The notes under the pieces: generated by a model
The model's database searches: none
What the model saw: only the letters and a program-made list of their open reading frames with translations
Told to the model about the DNA's origin: nothing
NCBI RefSeq assembly: GCF_001619585.1
Contig: NZ_LQNT01000009.1
Coordinates: 744,001-808,000, forward strand
Source: Bhargavaea cecembensis
GTDB lineage: Bacteria > Bacillota > Bacilli > Bacillales_A > Planococcaceae
DNA length: 64,000 nt
Reading direction: 5' to 3'
Part shown: positions 1 through 9,138 of the stretch, piece after piece
Layout of the letters: every line of letters starts with the position of its first letter
Position numbering within the stretch: position 1 is the first letter of the stretch
Made by a program: the position numbers and the translations under genes

Positions 1-663
1 TGGAGAAAACGTATCATAGACGAGGATGGAACCCTCAGAATACGATTTCCAGACAGAACCCCGGGAACCATATCGGTAGACATTCGTCGGTCCCTTAAGG
101 GCGACACCTTTCATCCGTTCCTGAGTCTCGAATGCTGTTTCGACATCATCCTTATGGATATACCCTTTCCGCTGTTTGCCATTCAGCCATACAGTAGCCT
201 CATACCAATTGGCGGAGAAAGTACGATAAAGCAAGACTCGGCCCTGCCCGTAAGATTTCAGGGTTGAACTGCCCCGATAGGCGGAAGAATAGACACGGGT
301 AGGATCTGCGACCGAAAGTCCTTTAAGTGCTGATTGTTCATTTGTAATTTCTTCAACATCCGCAGAGTGAATATACCCCGCCCGTGCTTTCCCGCCAACA
401 TAGACTGTTGCTTTGTGCCAACCGGTTGCAGACGGTTCATAGATGAGGACGCGCCCGGCGGAATAAGACTTCCAGATCGAAGATTCCCTTGATGTATCCG
501 AGTACACATTCGTGGGATTTTTGAGTGCCACCCCGCGTACATTCCCGGAAGCTGCAACCTCGTCAGCCGGCATCATCATCGGCAAGATTAAAACTAAACA
601 TAAAAACATAAGAAGCCACGACCGTCGGCCGGATGGATACCCGGGCTGAACCGCATAATCCAT
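1..663 (-). CDS. SH3-like repeat cell-wall protein, 3' end cut by window edge
   Basis: The frame stays open for 221 codons from an ATG at 663 to the left edge, so the C-terminus is missing. An AGGAGG-like site (675-681) lies 11 nt upstream. The N-terminus has basic residues, a hydrophobic stretch near residues 16-32 and a likely signal cleavage region around Ala37-Ser39. Two complete repeats of about 65 residues and the start of a third follow. Each has the pattern G-x-A-x-K-x-P-T-x-V-Y, then K-S-Y, then W-x-x-A-T-V-Y/W and G-Y-I-H. The same repeats occur five times in the amidase at 52615-54828. By analogy this is a secreted wall-associated protein and may end in a hydrolase domain that is not visible. 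Catalytic function cannot be assigned. Confidence 0.8.
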   Translation of the reverse strand, partial: MDYAVQPGYPSGRRSWLLMFLCLVLILPMMMPADEVAASGNVRGVALKNPTNVYSDTSRESSIWKSYSAGRVLIYEPSATGWHKATVYVGGKARAGYIHSADVEEITNEQSALKGLSVADPTRVYSSAYRGSSTLKSYGQGRVLLYRTFSANWYEATVWLNGKQRKGYIHKDDVETAFETQERMKGVALKGPTNVYRYGSRGSVWKSYSEGSILVYDTFSP

Positions 664-778
664 ATGAAACTAGTAACCTCCTTTATCGTGATTAACAAGA
701 ATAGTATCACACGAAAAGAAGAAAAAACTAAATTTCTGAAAATTTGTTTTTATGACCTATACAACTCACGGTCCCAGT

Positions 779-807
779 TTGACAATTCTTTTAGTGAACC
801 CTGATAT
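779..807 (+). promoter_or_regulatory. candidate sigma-A promoter for the CDP-glycerol transferase gene
   Basis: TTGACA at 779-784, a 17-nt spacer and TGATAT at 802-807 give a plausible vegetative promoter about 60 nt before the start at 866. The surrounding region is AT-rich and separates two divergent surface genes. The -10 is imperfect. Confidence 0.5.
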
Positions 808-865
808 GTTATGATATTCCTCATAAAACATTGATTTAAATCAAACCAATATAGGAGAAATAAAT

Positions 866-3544
866 ATGTCACCCATCCGAAAAAGAATACGAAAACAGCT
901 AAGGAACATCAAGAAACGTTTTGTCAAAAAAGTTACTGTATCGGACGTTAAACAAAAAGGAGACGGGCTCGTTTTCCATCTTGATTTGAAAAACTTCTGG
1001 ACACCTTTAAAAAACATCTCTGTGACAGTAACGGAAGGTGAGCTGGAGAAGCCGGTTCCATATAAGCTGATCGACAAGCATCACCTCACCATTCATGTGC
1101 CCGAGTCCGCCCTCCAGGAACTCGACAACCGGTTAAAGGTGCAGCTATTTATCAATGGGCAGCGAATGTGGATCACCGTCTCAGACGATTTCTCGATGAA
1201 TGCCGCTTCCGGTATTCTGCTGGGCGGAAAATACATCATCACCCGAGTAGACCGTTCAATCCTGCTTTACAGGAAATTCGCCGAGCTGGAATTCCATGCC
1301 GAACCCCTTTCTGTGACAGAACAGTCCTCCGGTTACAGCCGGCTTGTCCTGCAAAGCAGCAAGCCCCTATCTTCGCGCTTACCGGACAATTCCATTGAAT
1401 TATACGCATTCCAGAATCATAAGCTCAGGATTCTTGATTGCCGCCTGATCGGTGATGATTGCATTGAAATCAATGACTTTACCGCCCTCTCACTTGGAAC
1501 GTGGAGATTGTTTATACAATGGGACGGTCGGCTTCAGCCGCTTGAGACAGATGGTACCAAGCAGGCAAAGCTTGAATCGTTCAACCATGCGATCACCCTC
1601 ATGAATCAGAACGGCTATGCCTGTTTATCCATGTCCGCCCATTCATTTAAGCCAGATACGATTCTGTTCAAGCAGGACGAAGAGTCCATCCACATCAATA
1701 TCTCAGCTGACCAAACGGAGGATGGCCTGATCCTGCAAATGGAAGATACACTTACACAAGAAACTTCGGCCTATCCATTAAGAAAGAACAGTGATCAAAA
1801 CTTTGCAGTTCTTCCTATAAAAGAGCTTGCGGACAACTTCTCCATCAAGCGCTTTTTTGTAGTATCCGACGGAGAGAAGCCCGTCAAAAAACAGTTCATC
1901 CTGGATCCCAAAATACTGGCCGGTGAATTTAGTTTTGAGCATATTATTGATTCACAGCTAATTCGTTTCAGATTCTACGTCCGGAAAGATGGATCTCTGG
2001 GGTTGAGGGTCAAGCGTCCCGGAATCCGAAAGCAGATTACGTCAATCTCGGATTTCAAGTTATCCGGATATGTCGGCAACTTGTCTGAATTCGTCAACTG
2101 CAGGGCCAATCTTCTATTTGAGGAACGGGAGTCACTTGAATCGACGCGGGTACCGGTTGAGGGTACTTTTGATATTGATCTCAAGAAATTGGATCTCACG
2201 TCTCTGAAAAGCAAGGATAAGACCATCATCGACCTGTACATTGAAATCACGGACATTGACGGACACACAGTCCGAAAAGAGAAAATCCGTTACAGCGGTT
2301 CCGACTACCATAAAGACAATTATTACGATTCCCACGTTGTTCAGGATTCTGAAGGAAACCTGCACTATTACCTGATTACGACGACACCATTCAACAACAC
2401 AAAAATTGAGACATTCGCCGTCCCTTCTCACATTGAGCTGAAAGATGAAGGTGCAGTGAAGGACCGGCATATATGGCTGATCGGTGAGCGCTATGACACT
2501 GCACAGGACAACGGGATCGTCCTGTATCAATGGCTTCGGGACAATACAGATATTGAGGCGTACTATGTCATTGAAAAGGATTCAAAGGACTATAAGAACG
2601 TCTCTGACGATCCGCATGTTCTGGAGTTCGGTTCACAGGAACATTACGACATTTCTCTAAAGGCCGGAGTCCTGCTCGGAACCCATGACCTGGAGAATAT
2701 TCTGCCGTTTAAAACAGCCAGGGGATTCTTCCATTACGAGGATACGTACAAAGTATTTCTCCAGCATGGTGTCCTGGGCCGTAAGAACGTCGAGTATCAT
2801 AAGAAGTTTTATGATGTTCCATTCGATTTGTTTATCGTGAGCAGTGACGAGGAGAAGGAAGAGATTGTCATGGAGGAAATGGGATATGAATCTGACGAGG
2901 TAGCAGTCACCGGCCTTGCCCGATTTGATCGCCTCATACAGAACGAGCCGCCAAAGGACATTCTCCTCATGCCGACATGGCGTGACTGGATCAATACCGA
3001 CCAGCAATTCCTCGAGAGCGAATACTTCAGTACGTACGTCAATCTCATCAACAACCAGGAGTTGAATAACCTCCTCCGTGAACATAACGTCCGGCTCAAC
3101 TTCTATCCACATTACCGGGCGCAGGATTTCTTCGAGAGGAATATTGACCTCGAAGACAGCCAAGTGAACTTCATCCCCTTCGGTTCCCGGAAGGTGCAGG
3201 ACCTGCTTATCGAACATGCTTTGCTCATCACTGACTACAGCACAGTGAGTTTTGATTTTATCAAGATGAAAAAACCGGTAATCCACTATCATTTCGATGT
3301 CGAACGCTTTTTCCGGAGAGGGATTCTTCGCCCGGTTGAAGACACCTTCATTGGCCGGATCGCCCAATCTGAACAGGAGATTGTCGATCTGATTAAGGAT
3401 CGGGTTCTCCACGATTTCGAGAACTATGAGGTGGATATCACGGGTGTAATTAAATATCCTGACTACCGGAACTGTGAACGGATCTATCAGGCTGTACTTA
3501 AGGGCCTGGAACAGAAACCAGCCACTGCTATCCAACAATATTAA
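866..3544 (+). CDS. CDP-glycerol glycerophosphotransferase family protein (TagB/TagF-like)
   Basis: This 892-residue protein ends in a complete CDP-glycerol:poly(glycerophosphate) glycerophosphotransferase domain (about residues 520-880). Family landmarks include FLQHGV near 633, an SSDEE stretch near 655, MPTWRDW near 700, FYPHYR near 745 and the strongly diagnostic ITDYSTVSFDF near 790. These enzymes transfer glycerol-phosphate from CDP-glycerol onto wall teichoic acid or related polymers at the inner membrane face. The first 500 residues are beta-rich with a very basic start and no signal peptide, which is common in large capsule or teichoic-acid transferases. An AGGAGA ribosome site precedes the ATG. 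No tag/tar operon surrounds it, so the polymer it builds is unknown. A strong terminator follows. Confidence 0.85.
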   Translation: MSPIRKRIRKQLRNIKKRFVKKVTVSDVKQKGDGLVFHLDLKNFWTPLKNISVTVTEGELEKPVPYKLIDKHHLTIHVPESALQELDNRLKVQLFINGQRMWITVSDDFSMNAASGILLGGKYIITRVDRSILLYRKFAELEFHAEPLSVTEQSSGYSRLVLQSSKPLSSRLPDNSIELYAFQNHKLRILDCRLIGDDCIEINDFTALSLGTWRLFIQWDGRLQPLETDGTKQAKLESFNHAITLMNQNGYACLSMSAHSFKPDTILFKQDEESIHINISADQTEDGLILQMEDTLTQETSAYPLRKNSDQNFAVLPIKELADNFSIKRFFVVSDGEKPVKKQFILDPKILAGEFSFEHIIDSQLIRFRFYVRKDGSLGLRVKRPGIRKQITSISDFKLSGYVGNLSEFVNCRANLLFEERESLESTRVPVEGTFDIDLKKLDLTSLKSKDKTIIDLYIEITDIDGHTVRKEKIRYSGSDYHKDNYYDSHVVQDSEGNLHYYLITTTPFNNTKIETFAVPSHIELKDEGAVKDRHIWLIGERYDTAQDNGIVLYQWLRDNTDIEAYYVIEKDSKDYKNVSDDPHVLEFGSQEHYDISLKAGVLLGTHDLENILPFKTARGFFHYEDTYKVFLQHGVLGRKNVEYHKKFYDVPFDLFIVSSDEEKEEIVMEEMGYESDEVAVTGLARFDRLIQNEPPKDILLMPTWRDWINTDQQFLESEYFSTYVNLINNQELNNLLREHNVRLNFYPHYRAQDFFERNIDLEDSQVNFIPFGSRKVQDLLIEHALLITDYSTVSFDFIKMKKPVIHYHFDVERFFRRGILRPVEDTFIGRIAQSEQEIVDLIKDRVLHDFENYEVDITGVIKYPDYRNCERIYQAVLKGLEQKPATAIQQY

Positions 3545-3550
3545 TAAACC

Positions 3551-3596
3551 AAAACCCGAACCATGGACTGTTAAACAGTCCCGGTTCGGGTTTTTT
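3551..3596. terminator. bidirectional intrinsic terminator
   Basis: The arms AAAACCCGAACC and GGTTCGGGTTTTTT close a longer hairpin with an inner ACTG-TTAA-CAGT stem. T-runs exist on both strands. It sits between the convergent genes ending at 3544 and 3632 and can serve both. Confidence 0.9.
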
Positions 3597-3631
3597 GTGT
3601 TGATATTCAGTCAAAACGAAGAAGACTTAAA

Positions 3632-4981
3632 TCATTTAACCTTCTTGGTAACAGTCTTTGTGTTTTTCGCTTTATCTGAAGCTGATATCGTTATAGTTGT
3701 GTTTTTCTTTTGAGCCTTAATTTTAATTGTAAACTCACCCTTGCTATTCGCGGTTCCGGAGCCCAACGATTTCTTGCCGACCTTCACCGTTACCTTTGCT
3801 CCTGCTTCCGTTTTTCCGGAAACCGATTTGCTGTTGGAATAGATGTCTTTCACGCTCAAAGACGGGGCAGTTTTATCCAATACTGTCACAGAAGTGGCTT
3901 TGCTGACATTGCCTGCAGAGTCCTTTGCGGTAAAGGTTAACTTCGTACCTGCTTTGACAGGTTTAATGCTGAGCTTAAAATTCCCTGACTTGTCGGCCTT
4001 AGGTGTGCCCAGGGTCGTTTTGCCGTTTTTGACAGTGACCGTGGCATTGGCTTCCGTCTTGCCCGATACGGATTTATCATTGTCATCGACAGCATTGACC
4101 TTCGGAGCCGCCGGAGCCGTTTTATCTGCTACTGTGACGGTCGTCGGTTTGCTTTCATAGCCATCCTGATCGGTCGCCGTTGCCTTTATTTTTGTACCGG
4201 CTTTTATTGGCTTGATGTTGATCTTGAAGTTACCCTTACTATCCACTTTTTGAGACCCCAGCGTTGTTTTTCCGTTATAAATTTTGACGGTGGAACCTTT
4301 TTCCGATTTACCCGTGATCACTTTGTCATTGTCATCAATGGCATCGACCTTAGGGGCATCGATAACATCCAACATCCCGGCCATCATAAAGTAGTACTCT
4401 CCCCAGCGCTCCCCGTAATAGTCGAAAGCAAGTATATAATAATCGCCTTTCTTCACGGGGACAGCCTGATAGGAGAGACCATCCTCATATGCATAAAACT
4501 CCGGTTCAATGAAATTATAGTTGCTGTCGACAACCCCATAAATCAACTCATTGACGGGAAACTCAAACTCATCGGTCATCCCCAGAACGAGCAGGTACTC
4601 CTCAGCAGTGGTCACTTTTACCTTGTATATATCAATGTCTAAGTAGTCCATATTCGCAACCATTAATGATAATAGCGGAAGGTTGTCTGCCAAGTAAAAG
4701 TCATCATTGGGTTCGACTTCGTAGTAGACATCATCTTCGGCGGCCTTTTCAATTACGGGACGGCCAGATTCCTGGCTAAATCGGCCTTTGGTGTTGAATT
4801 GGTTTAGATTAAATGGCTTTAAATTGATCTTATCCAGCAACTCCTGGTTGGGGTCCACTTCTCCCGGCAACTTAATCTTTTCTTTTAGATCCTGTGGTGC
4901 ATCCGCATACACACTTCCCCCAAACATACTCGTCATCAATAACGCGGCTGCCATGACACTGACCATTCTCTTCCTCACCAT
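3632..4981 (-). CDS. secreted protein with bacterial Ig-like repeats
   Basis: I place the start at the ATG at 4981 because GAGGGAG lies 6 nt upstream and a clear signal peptide follows, with cleavage near the A-D-A after VYA. The in-frame extension upstream has no signal features. Mature residues about 85-200 contain a VEPNDDFYLADNLPL start and a beta-rich, acidic/aromatic segment resembling pre-peptidase C-terminal (PPC) domains. Three tandem Ig-like domains of about 85 residues follow, with DDNDK, V-x-G-K-[ST]-E, NGKTTLG, GNFK and KAGTK motifs and D-K-T-A-P linkers (Big_6-type). No sortase motif or catalytic domain is visible. It is probably an extracellular adhesion or structural protein of 449 residues; the function is unknown. 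Confidence 0.8.
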   Translation of the reverse strand: MVRKRMVSVMAAALLMTSMFGGSVYADAPQDLKEKIKLPGEVDPNQELLDKINLKPFNLNQFNTKGRFSQESGRPVIEKAAEDDVYYEVEPNDDFYLADNLPLLSLMVANMDYLDIDIYKVKVTTAEEYLLVLGMTDEFEFPVNELIYGVVDSNYNFIEPEFYAYEDGLSYQAVPVKKGDYYILAFDYYGERWGEYYFMMAGMLDVIDAPKVDAIDDNDKVITGKSEKGSTVKIYNGKTTLGSQKVDSKGNFKINIKPIKAGTKIKATATDQDGYESKPTTVTVADKTAPAAPKVNAVDDNDKSVSGKTEANATVTVKNGKTTLGTPKADKSGNFKLSIKPVKAGTKLTFTAKDSAGNVSKATSVTVLDKTAPSLSVKDIYSNSKSVSGKTEAGAKVTVKVGKKSLGSGTANSKGEFTIKIKAQKKNTTITISASDKAKNTKTVTKKVK

Positions 4982-5104
4982 TTCAACTCCCTCTCCAATT
5001 TGGTTGCTTGCAATGTAAACAATTACATTCCCTTCATGGGAAATCCTCCCCAGACTTAAACTATATTTCTGGTCCTTTGTTATCATGCCATGCTGTTGTA
5101 AAAA

Positions 5105-5153
5105 CAAAAAAATCCCCCCTTCCAAAGACATCGGGTCTTTGGAAGAGGGGGTT
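5105..5153 (-). terminator. rho-independent terminator of ribokinase gene
   Basis: On the minus strand an approximately 16-bp stem built from CCCCCTCTTCCAAAGA and its complement (one mismatch) is followed by a run of seven T. It lies 65 nt after the ribokinase stop. Confidence 0.9.
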
Positions 5154-5217
5154 AATGCAACAAAATCGGACTGAAGTCAGGAAAAATGTCACAGTTCGAC
5201 GTTTGCGCCTCCTAAAA

Positions 5218-6096
5218 TTATTTTGCTTTTTGCAATCTCTTCAACGTTTCCCCCCGCTTCGGCATGCCGCCCTGGGCGCCGAACTGTTCGACGGACAGTG
5301 ACGCCGCAGCGTTGGCGAACCGGATGGCGTCTTCCAACGGCATTTTTTCCGCCAGGGCAACGGCTAGAGCGCCATTAAACGTGTCGCCGGCACCGGTCGT
5401 GTCGACCGCCTTCACCCGGATACCCGGCACCCGGACATGCTGCTTCCCGTCATAGTAGCGTGCTCCGTCCCGGCCGAGTGTCACAATCAGCCGGTTCGGA
5501 TGTGCTTCAAGTGCCCGTTCCCAGTTCTCGCCGAAGATTATCGCTGCTTCGCTCTCGTTGGGTGTCAAAATTGGCTCATATTGCAGAAACTCATCGATGA
5601 ATCCGTCAGCCGGCGCTGGATTCAGGATGACCGGAATCCGGTTCCTGCGGGCGATTTCAAGTGTACGGAGAACGGCCGGGATGGGAATCTCCAGCTGCAG
5701 GACGACAAGGTCGCTCGATGCAATAATCGATTCGCCTTTGTCGATATCTTCCGGCGCCAATTCATGATTGGCACCCGGAACGACGATAATCCGGTTGTCA
5801 CCTTCCGAGAGCAGGATATTCGCAATGCCGCTCGGACCTTCCACGCGCTTTACACCGCTGACATCAATGCCCTCGTTCTCCAGATTTGCAGCGAGTTCAT
5901 CCCCGAACGGATCGGTGCCGACCGCCCCGATCATGCCGACCTTGCTGCCAAGGCGCACGGCCGCCACCGCCTGATTAGCCCCCTTGCCGCCGGGAACCGT
6001 CGTATGCAGATTCCCGAGGACAGTCTCCCCCTGTTTCGGAAACCTTTCTGCCCCCACCACAAGATCCATATTGATGCTGCCGACAACTGTAATCAT
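5218..6096 (-). CDS. rbsK: ribokinase
   Basis: The 292-residue protein has the full PfkB-family ribokinase layout: GSINMDLV at residues 6-13 (sugar-binding start), PGGKGANQA near 35-43, a central GANHEL and the C-terminal anion-hole motif TTGAGDTFNGAL with catalytic Asp at about 238. The enzyme phosphorylates D-ribose to ribose-5-phosphate with ATP in the cytoplasm. An AGAAGGTG site precedes the ATG at 6096. No rbsD or rbsABC transporter lies nearby and the gene has its own terminator. It may serve intracellular ribose or deoxyribose salvage rather than dedicated ribose uptake; that role is inferred. Confidence 0.92.
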   Translation of the reverse strand: MITVVGSINMDLVVGAERFPKQGETVLGNLHTTVPGGKGANQAVAAVRLGSKVGMIGAVGTDPFGDELAANLENEGIDVSGVKRVEGPSGIANILLSEGDNRIIVVPGANHELAPEDIDKGESIIASSDLVVLQLEIPIPAVLRTLEIARRNRIPVILNPAPADGFIDEFLQYEPILTPNESEAAIIFGENWERALEAHPNRLIVTLGRDGARYYDGKQHVRVPGIRVKAVDTTGAGDTFNGALAVALAEKMPLEDAIRFANAAASLSVEQFGAQGGMPKRGETLKRLQKAK

Positions 6097-6184
6097 GTTG
6101 ACACCTTCTTTTATACGCTTTTTCTAAGCGTACCAGACCGGCATCGAGGTTGAAATAGTTGGCTGGGGTGCCGTGAATTTATCA

Positions 6185-6394
6185 GGTGCGGATACGAAAT
6201 GGACTGATGCGGTCGCGAAATTGAACGATGCTGACGCGAAATTGAACAGTGCCGACGCGAATCGGACTGGTGCAGTCGCGAAACCGAACGATGCCGACGC
6301 GAATCGGCCTGGTGCGGTCGCGAAATTCAACGATGCCGGCGCGAATCGTGCTGTGGCGGTCGCGAATTCATCCGTTGCCGGCGCGAACTGCCCC
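6185..6394. repeat. intergenic tandem array, ten units of exactly 21 nt
   Basis: Ten consecutive 21-nt units tile this interval without a single indel. The units follow the consensus GATGCNGWCGCGAAATTGAAC with about 60-80% identity to each other. Units starting at 6206, 6227, 6290 and 6332 are the closest to consensus. Because 21 is a multiple of three, both strands stay open and would encode seven-residue repeats (D-A-x-A-K/N type on plus, F-A-x-A type on minus). Neither frame has a convincing ribosome site. I treat it as a non-coding repeat between rbsK and the SpoIIAA-like gene. The interval 6097-6434 otherwise holds only the terminator described next. Confidence 0.85.
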
Positions 6395-6427
6395 AAAACA
6401 AAAAGCGGCTGCATAGACTGCAGCCGC
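6395..6427 (-). terminator. terminator of the SpoIIAA-like gene
   Basis: A 9-bp perfect stem, GCGGCTGCA with TGCAGCCGC and a 5-nt loop, is followed on the minus strand by TTTTTGTTTTG. It directly abuts the 21-nt array. Confidence 0.9.
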
Positions 6428-6434
6428 TCCACCC

Positions 6435-6800
6435 TCATTGTTCCTCTCCCAGCCATTCCCACGCTGCTTCATACTCACCCGGATTGAAATGCCTCGTCTT
6501 AAGCCTGGCGATTCCTCCCATTCCAAGTCCCTCGGCAAACTGGAGCCAGTTCTGCTCGCTCATGAGGGCAACCTTATCGAAAGCCATCAGGCGTTCCATG
6601 TCGAATTGGCCCCCCCTGAGGGCATCGGGGATGGAGGCGAGGTCAACCGTGCCGACTTCGGCGAAGATATTAAACGAGCCGTCCTCTTCGTATTTTCTTG
6701 AAATCGCTTCGTTCAATTTTAACGCATCTTCCTTTGTAAGGGTCCCATCAAACTTCAGCGCGATGGTCCGTTCATCCTGGCTCGGTGTGAATGTCAGCAC
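6435..6800 (-). CDS. SpoIIAA-like (STAS-related) family protein
   Basis: A 121-residue cytoplasmic protein. It starts at a GTG (6800) with AGGAGGAG 6-7 nt upstream. The sequence matches the SpoIIAA-like family (PF11964 type): an N-terminal beta strand ending in FDGTLTKEDA, a central strand with AEVG near residue 50, then helix FDMERLMAF and a C-terminal E-W-L. Members adopt a STAS/anti-anti-sigma fold but usually lack the conserved phospho-serine of SpoIIAA. I see no such serine in the usual N-terminal helix position. The biological role is unknown. It is monocistronic with its own terminator. Confidence 0.7.
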   Translation of the reverse strand: MLTFTPSQDERTIALKFDGTLTKEDALKLNEAISRKYEEDGSFNIFAEVGTVDLASIPDALRGGQFDMERLMAFDKVALMSEQNWLQFAEGLGMGGIARLKTRHFNPGEYEAAWEWLGEEQ

Positions 6801-6905
6801 TTGATCTCCTCCTGATTGGTCCGTTTCCCCTGTTCTTCCCTTCCTTCCTTTTCACTAATCCATTATAGAAAATGTTGTGGCCTTATCCTTTTGGCCCCAA
6901 TAGAA

Positions 6906-6928
6906 AACGCCGGCGGGTAGCCGGCGTT
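6906..6928 (-). terminator. terminator-like hairpin after the GGT-like gene
   Basis: AACGCCGGC pairs with GCCGGCGTT around a 5-nt loop and is followed by TTTTC on the minus strand. The T-run is short, so strength is uncertain. Confidence 0.7.
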
Positions 6929-6943
6929 CACTTCAATGTTCAA

Positions 6944-8566
6944 TTACCAGACGGCAATGGAGCCATCGGTCCGGGATTCCGTTCCTGCTTCGAGCACGCC
7001 GGTTTCCGGGTTTCGCCATATGATCTGGCCGCGGCCGAAGCCGCCTGAGTCTGTCGCAATCTGGATGTCGTGTCCTTTCCGCTGGAGGGCTTGCGCAAGA
7101 TGGAGCGGGAAGTCGGGTTCCACCTGGACGGTCTTGCCGCCAACCCACTGCCAGCGCGGCTGGTCCAGTGCGGCCTGCGGGTTCAGTCCGAAGTCGACCG
7201 TGTTGGAGACCACCTGGAAATGGCCCTGCGGCTGCATATAGCCGCCCATGACGCCAAATGGCCCGACTGCCTCCCCATCTTTCGTTAGGAATCCAGGGAT
7301 GATTGTATGATATGTCTTCTTGCCTGGCTTCAGGTAGTTCGGATGTTCCGGATCAAGAGAGAAATCGGCACCACGGTTCTGGAGCGCGATTCCTGCACCC
7401 GGCACAACAATTCCGGAACCGAAGCCCATGTAGTTGGACTGGATAAAGGAAACCATATTGCCTTCCCCGTCTGCTACTGCTAGATAAACTGTCCCGCCCT
7501 TCACCAGTTCTAATGGCTTGGGATCAATCGCCCGTTCACCGATGACGGCAGCACGCTTTTCCGCATATTCAGTCGACAGAAGATGTGCCGCTTCGACCGG
7601 CATCTCGTCAGGCTGGGTGATGAACGCCTTGCCGTCGGTGAATGCCAGTTTCATCGCTTCGATCTGGCGGTGGATTGTCTCGGCGTCTCCATAGGCCGGC
7701 TGCTGGCCGACTGCCGAGTGGATATTCATCGCCATAAGGGCGACCATGCCCTGGCCGTTCGGCGGAATCTCCCAGACGTCGTAGCCGCGATAGTTTGCGG
7801 ACACCGGCTCCACCCATTCAGGCTGATAAGCCGCCAGGTCTTCTTTGCTCAGGAATCCGCCGTGTTCCTGTACCGCATCGGCAATCTGCCCCGCGAGCGC
7901 TCCTTCATAAAATGCCCGCCCTTCTGTCTCGCCGATCTGGCGAAGCGTATCGGCATGTCCCGGGGAACGCCACATTTCACCGGTCTTCGGCGGACGGCCG
8001 TCCGGGGCGAATGTGTCAAACCAGGCCTCGAAGGCTTTCCGCTCTTCTTCACTGCCTTCGGAAAGGTTCTTGAATTTGTTATAAGCGACTTCCCAGTACT
8101 TTCCGAGAATCGGCGTTAGCGGGAAGCCTTCCTCCGCCAGTCTTACCGCAGGCTCGAGCGTTTCCGAAAGGCTCAGCTTCCCGAACCGGCGGGAAACTTC
8201 CGCCCATGCGGCAGGAGCGCCGGGGACGGTCACCGGAACCGCGCCGAACACCGGCATCTTCTCGTGTCCGAGCCCCTTCACTTTATCGGCAGTTGCGTCC
8301 TTTGACGCCGGGCCGGATGCGTTGAGTCCATGGAGATTGCCTTCCGTCCAGATGAGGGCGAATGCATCCCCGCCGATGCCGTTGCTGGTCGGCTCGACGA
8401 CGGTCAGTGCCGCAGCCGTGGCAATGGCGGCGTCGATCGCATTGCCCCCACGTCGCATGATCTCAATGCCTGCCTGTGCCGCGAGCGGCTGGCTTGTCGC
8501 CACCACACCATTTTTTGCGAATACCGTATGCCGCTGCGAGCGGAACGGATGATACAAGTAATCCAT
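6944..8566 (-). CDS. ywrD: gamma-glutamyltransferase-like Ntn hydrolase (YwrD type)
   Basis: The 540-residue protein is full-length for the gamma-glutamyltranspeptidase superfamily. Landmarks: VVATSQPLAAQAG near residue 22, RRGGNAIDAAIATA near 38, the internal processing region KGGTVYLAVAD near 355 whose Thr would become the catalytic nucleophile after autocleavage, NRGADFSLD near 400 and MGGYMQPQGH near 440. No signal peptide is seen, unlike secreted Ggt, which fits the YwrD subgroup. The substrate is unknown (gamma-glutamyl compounds or acyl amides). AGAAGGGGGAAA precedes the ATG. Two half-size chromate transporters lie directly upstream on the same strand, as in the ywr region of Bacillus subtilis, which supports the subgroup call. 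Confidence 0.8.
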   Translation of the reverse strand: MDYLYHPFRSQRHTVFAKNGVVATSQPLAAQAGIEIMRRGGNAIDAAIATAAALTVVEPTSNGIGGDAFALIWTEGNLHGLNASGPASKDATADKVKGLGHEKMPVFGAVPVTVPGAPAAWAEVSRRFGKLSLSETLEPAVRLAEEGFPLTPILGKYWEVAYNKFKNLSEGSEEERKAFEAWFDTFAPDGRPPKTGEMWRSPGHADTLRQIGETEGRAFYEGALAGQIADAVQEHGGFLSKEDLAAYQPEWVEPVSANYRGYDVWEIPPNGQGMVALMAMNIHSAVGQQPAYGDAETIHRQIEAMKLAFTDGKAFITQPDEMPVEAAHLLSTEYAEKRAAVIGERAIDPKPLELVKGGTVYLAVADGEGNMVSFIQSNYMGFGSGIVVPGAGIALQNRGADFSLDPEHPNYLKPGKKTYHTIIPGFLTKDGEAVGPFGVMGGYMQPQGHFQVVSNTVDFGLNPQAALDQPRWQWVGGKTVQVEPDFPLHLAQALQRKGHDIQIATDSGGFGRGQIIWRNPETGVLEAGTESRTDGSIAVW

Positions 8567-8601
8567 GAATCATTTCCCCCTTCTTTAAATGTGCAGATGG
8601 C

Positions 8602-9138
8602 TTAGCCGCCGAGAAAGATCGCGCCGTAGATGAGCGCCCCTAGAACGACCCACGTCGGGCTCACTTTGCGTACTTCAAGCAGGATGTAACCTGCGACAAT
8701 CAGGATGAGCGTGTGGATCCAGCCCGACCCGGTGAACGAATCGAAGAAGAAATCATAGGTCATCACGCCGAGAAGAACGGCGATCGTCGGACGGACAACC
8801 TTTGTCAGCCGCTTTACCTGCGGGGCATCCTTGTGCCGCATGAGGATGCCGAGCAGGACGACCATCAGGATCAGTGACGGGGCGACGGTTGCGAAAGTAG
8901 CGATGACAGCCCCCGGAATGCCGGCGACGTCATAGCCGATATACGCGGCCATCTTTGTCGCGATCGGGCCGGGCAGCCCGTTTCCGAGCGCCACGATTTC
9001 ACTGAATTCTCCATTCGACATCCAGCCATACCGGTCGACCACCTCATGCTGCAGGAGCGGAATGGTTGCCGGACCGCCGCCGTACCCGAGAAGGTTGGAC
9101 GTGAAATGCGCCCAGAACACCTGCCAGTAGAGCATCAT
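8602..9138 (-). CDS. half-size chromate transporter, second subunit
   Basis: A 178-residue membrane protein of the CHR family short form, which forms heterodimers in Bacilli. It carries the signature GYGGGPATIPLLQHEVVDRYGW near the N-terminus and LGNGLPGPIATKMAAYIGY near 55, followed by four to five hydrophobic segments. I start at the ATG at 9138 because it overlaps the upstream stop in an ATGA junction and has GGGGG about 8 nt upstream. A longer in-frame start at 9162 would add eight acidic/polar residues. Together with the next gene it should make a two-subunit anion exporter, classically for chromate; the actual substrate is not proven. Confidence 0.85.
   Translation of the reverse strand: MMLYWQVFWAHFTSNLLGYGGGPATIPLLQHEVVDRYGWMSNGEFSEIVALGNGLPGPIATKMAAYIGYDVAGIPGAVIATFATVAPSLILMVVLLGILMRHKDAPQVKRLTKVVRPTIAVLLGVMTYDFFFDSFTGSGWIHTLILIVAGYILLEVRKVSPTWVVLGALIYGAIFLGG

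Noticed and set aside
2657-3538. Long minus-strand frame opposite the CDP-glycerol transferase
   Set aside because: It lies within the strongest conserved domain of the real gene and has no ribosome site or recognisable domain.
5437-6153. 238-codon plus-strand frame over ribokinase
   Set aside because: Antisense to a textbook ribokinase with all motifs intact.
6185-6394. CRISPR array
   Set aside because: Units are contiguous 21-nt repeats without spacers and no cas genes are present.
6173-6487. Open frames on both strands across the 21-nt array encoding seven-residue repeats
   Set aside because: The open frames follow from a repeat length divisible by three; neither has a ribosome site or a family match, and the plus frame runs through a terminator into the antisense of the next gene.
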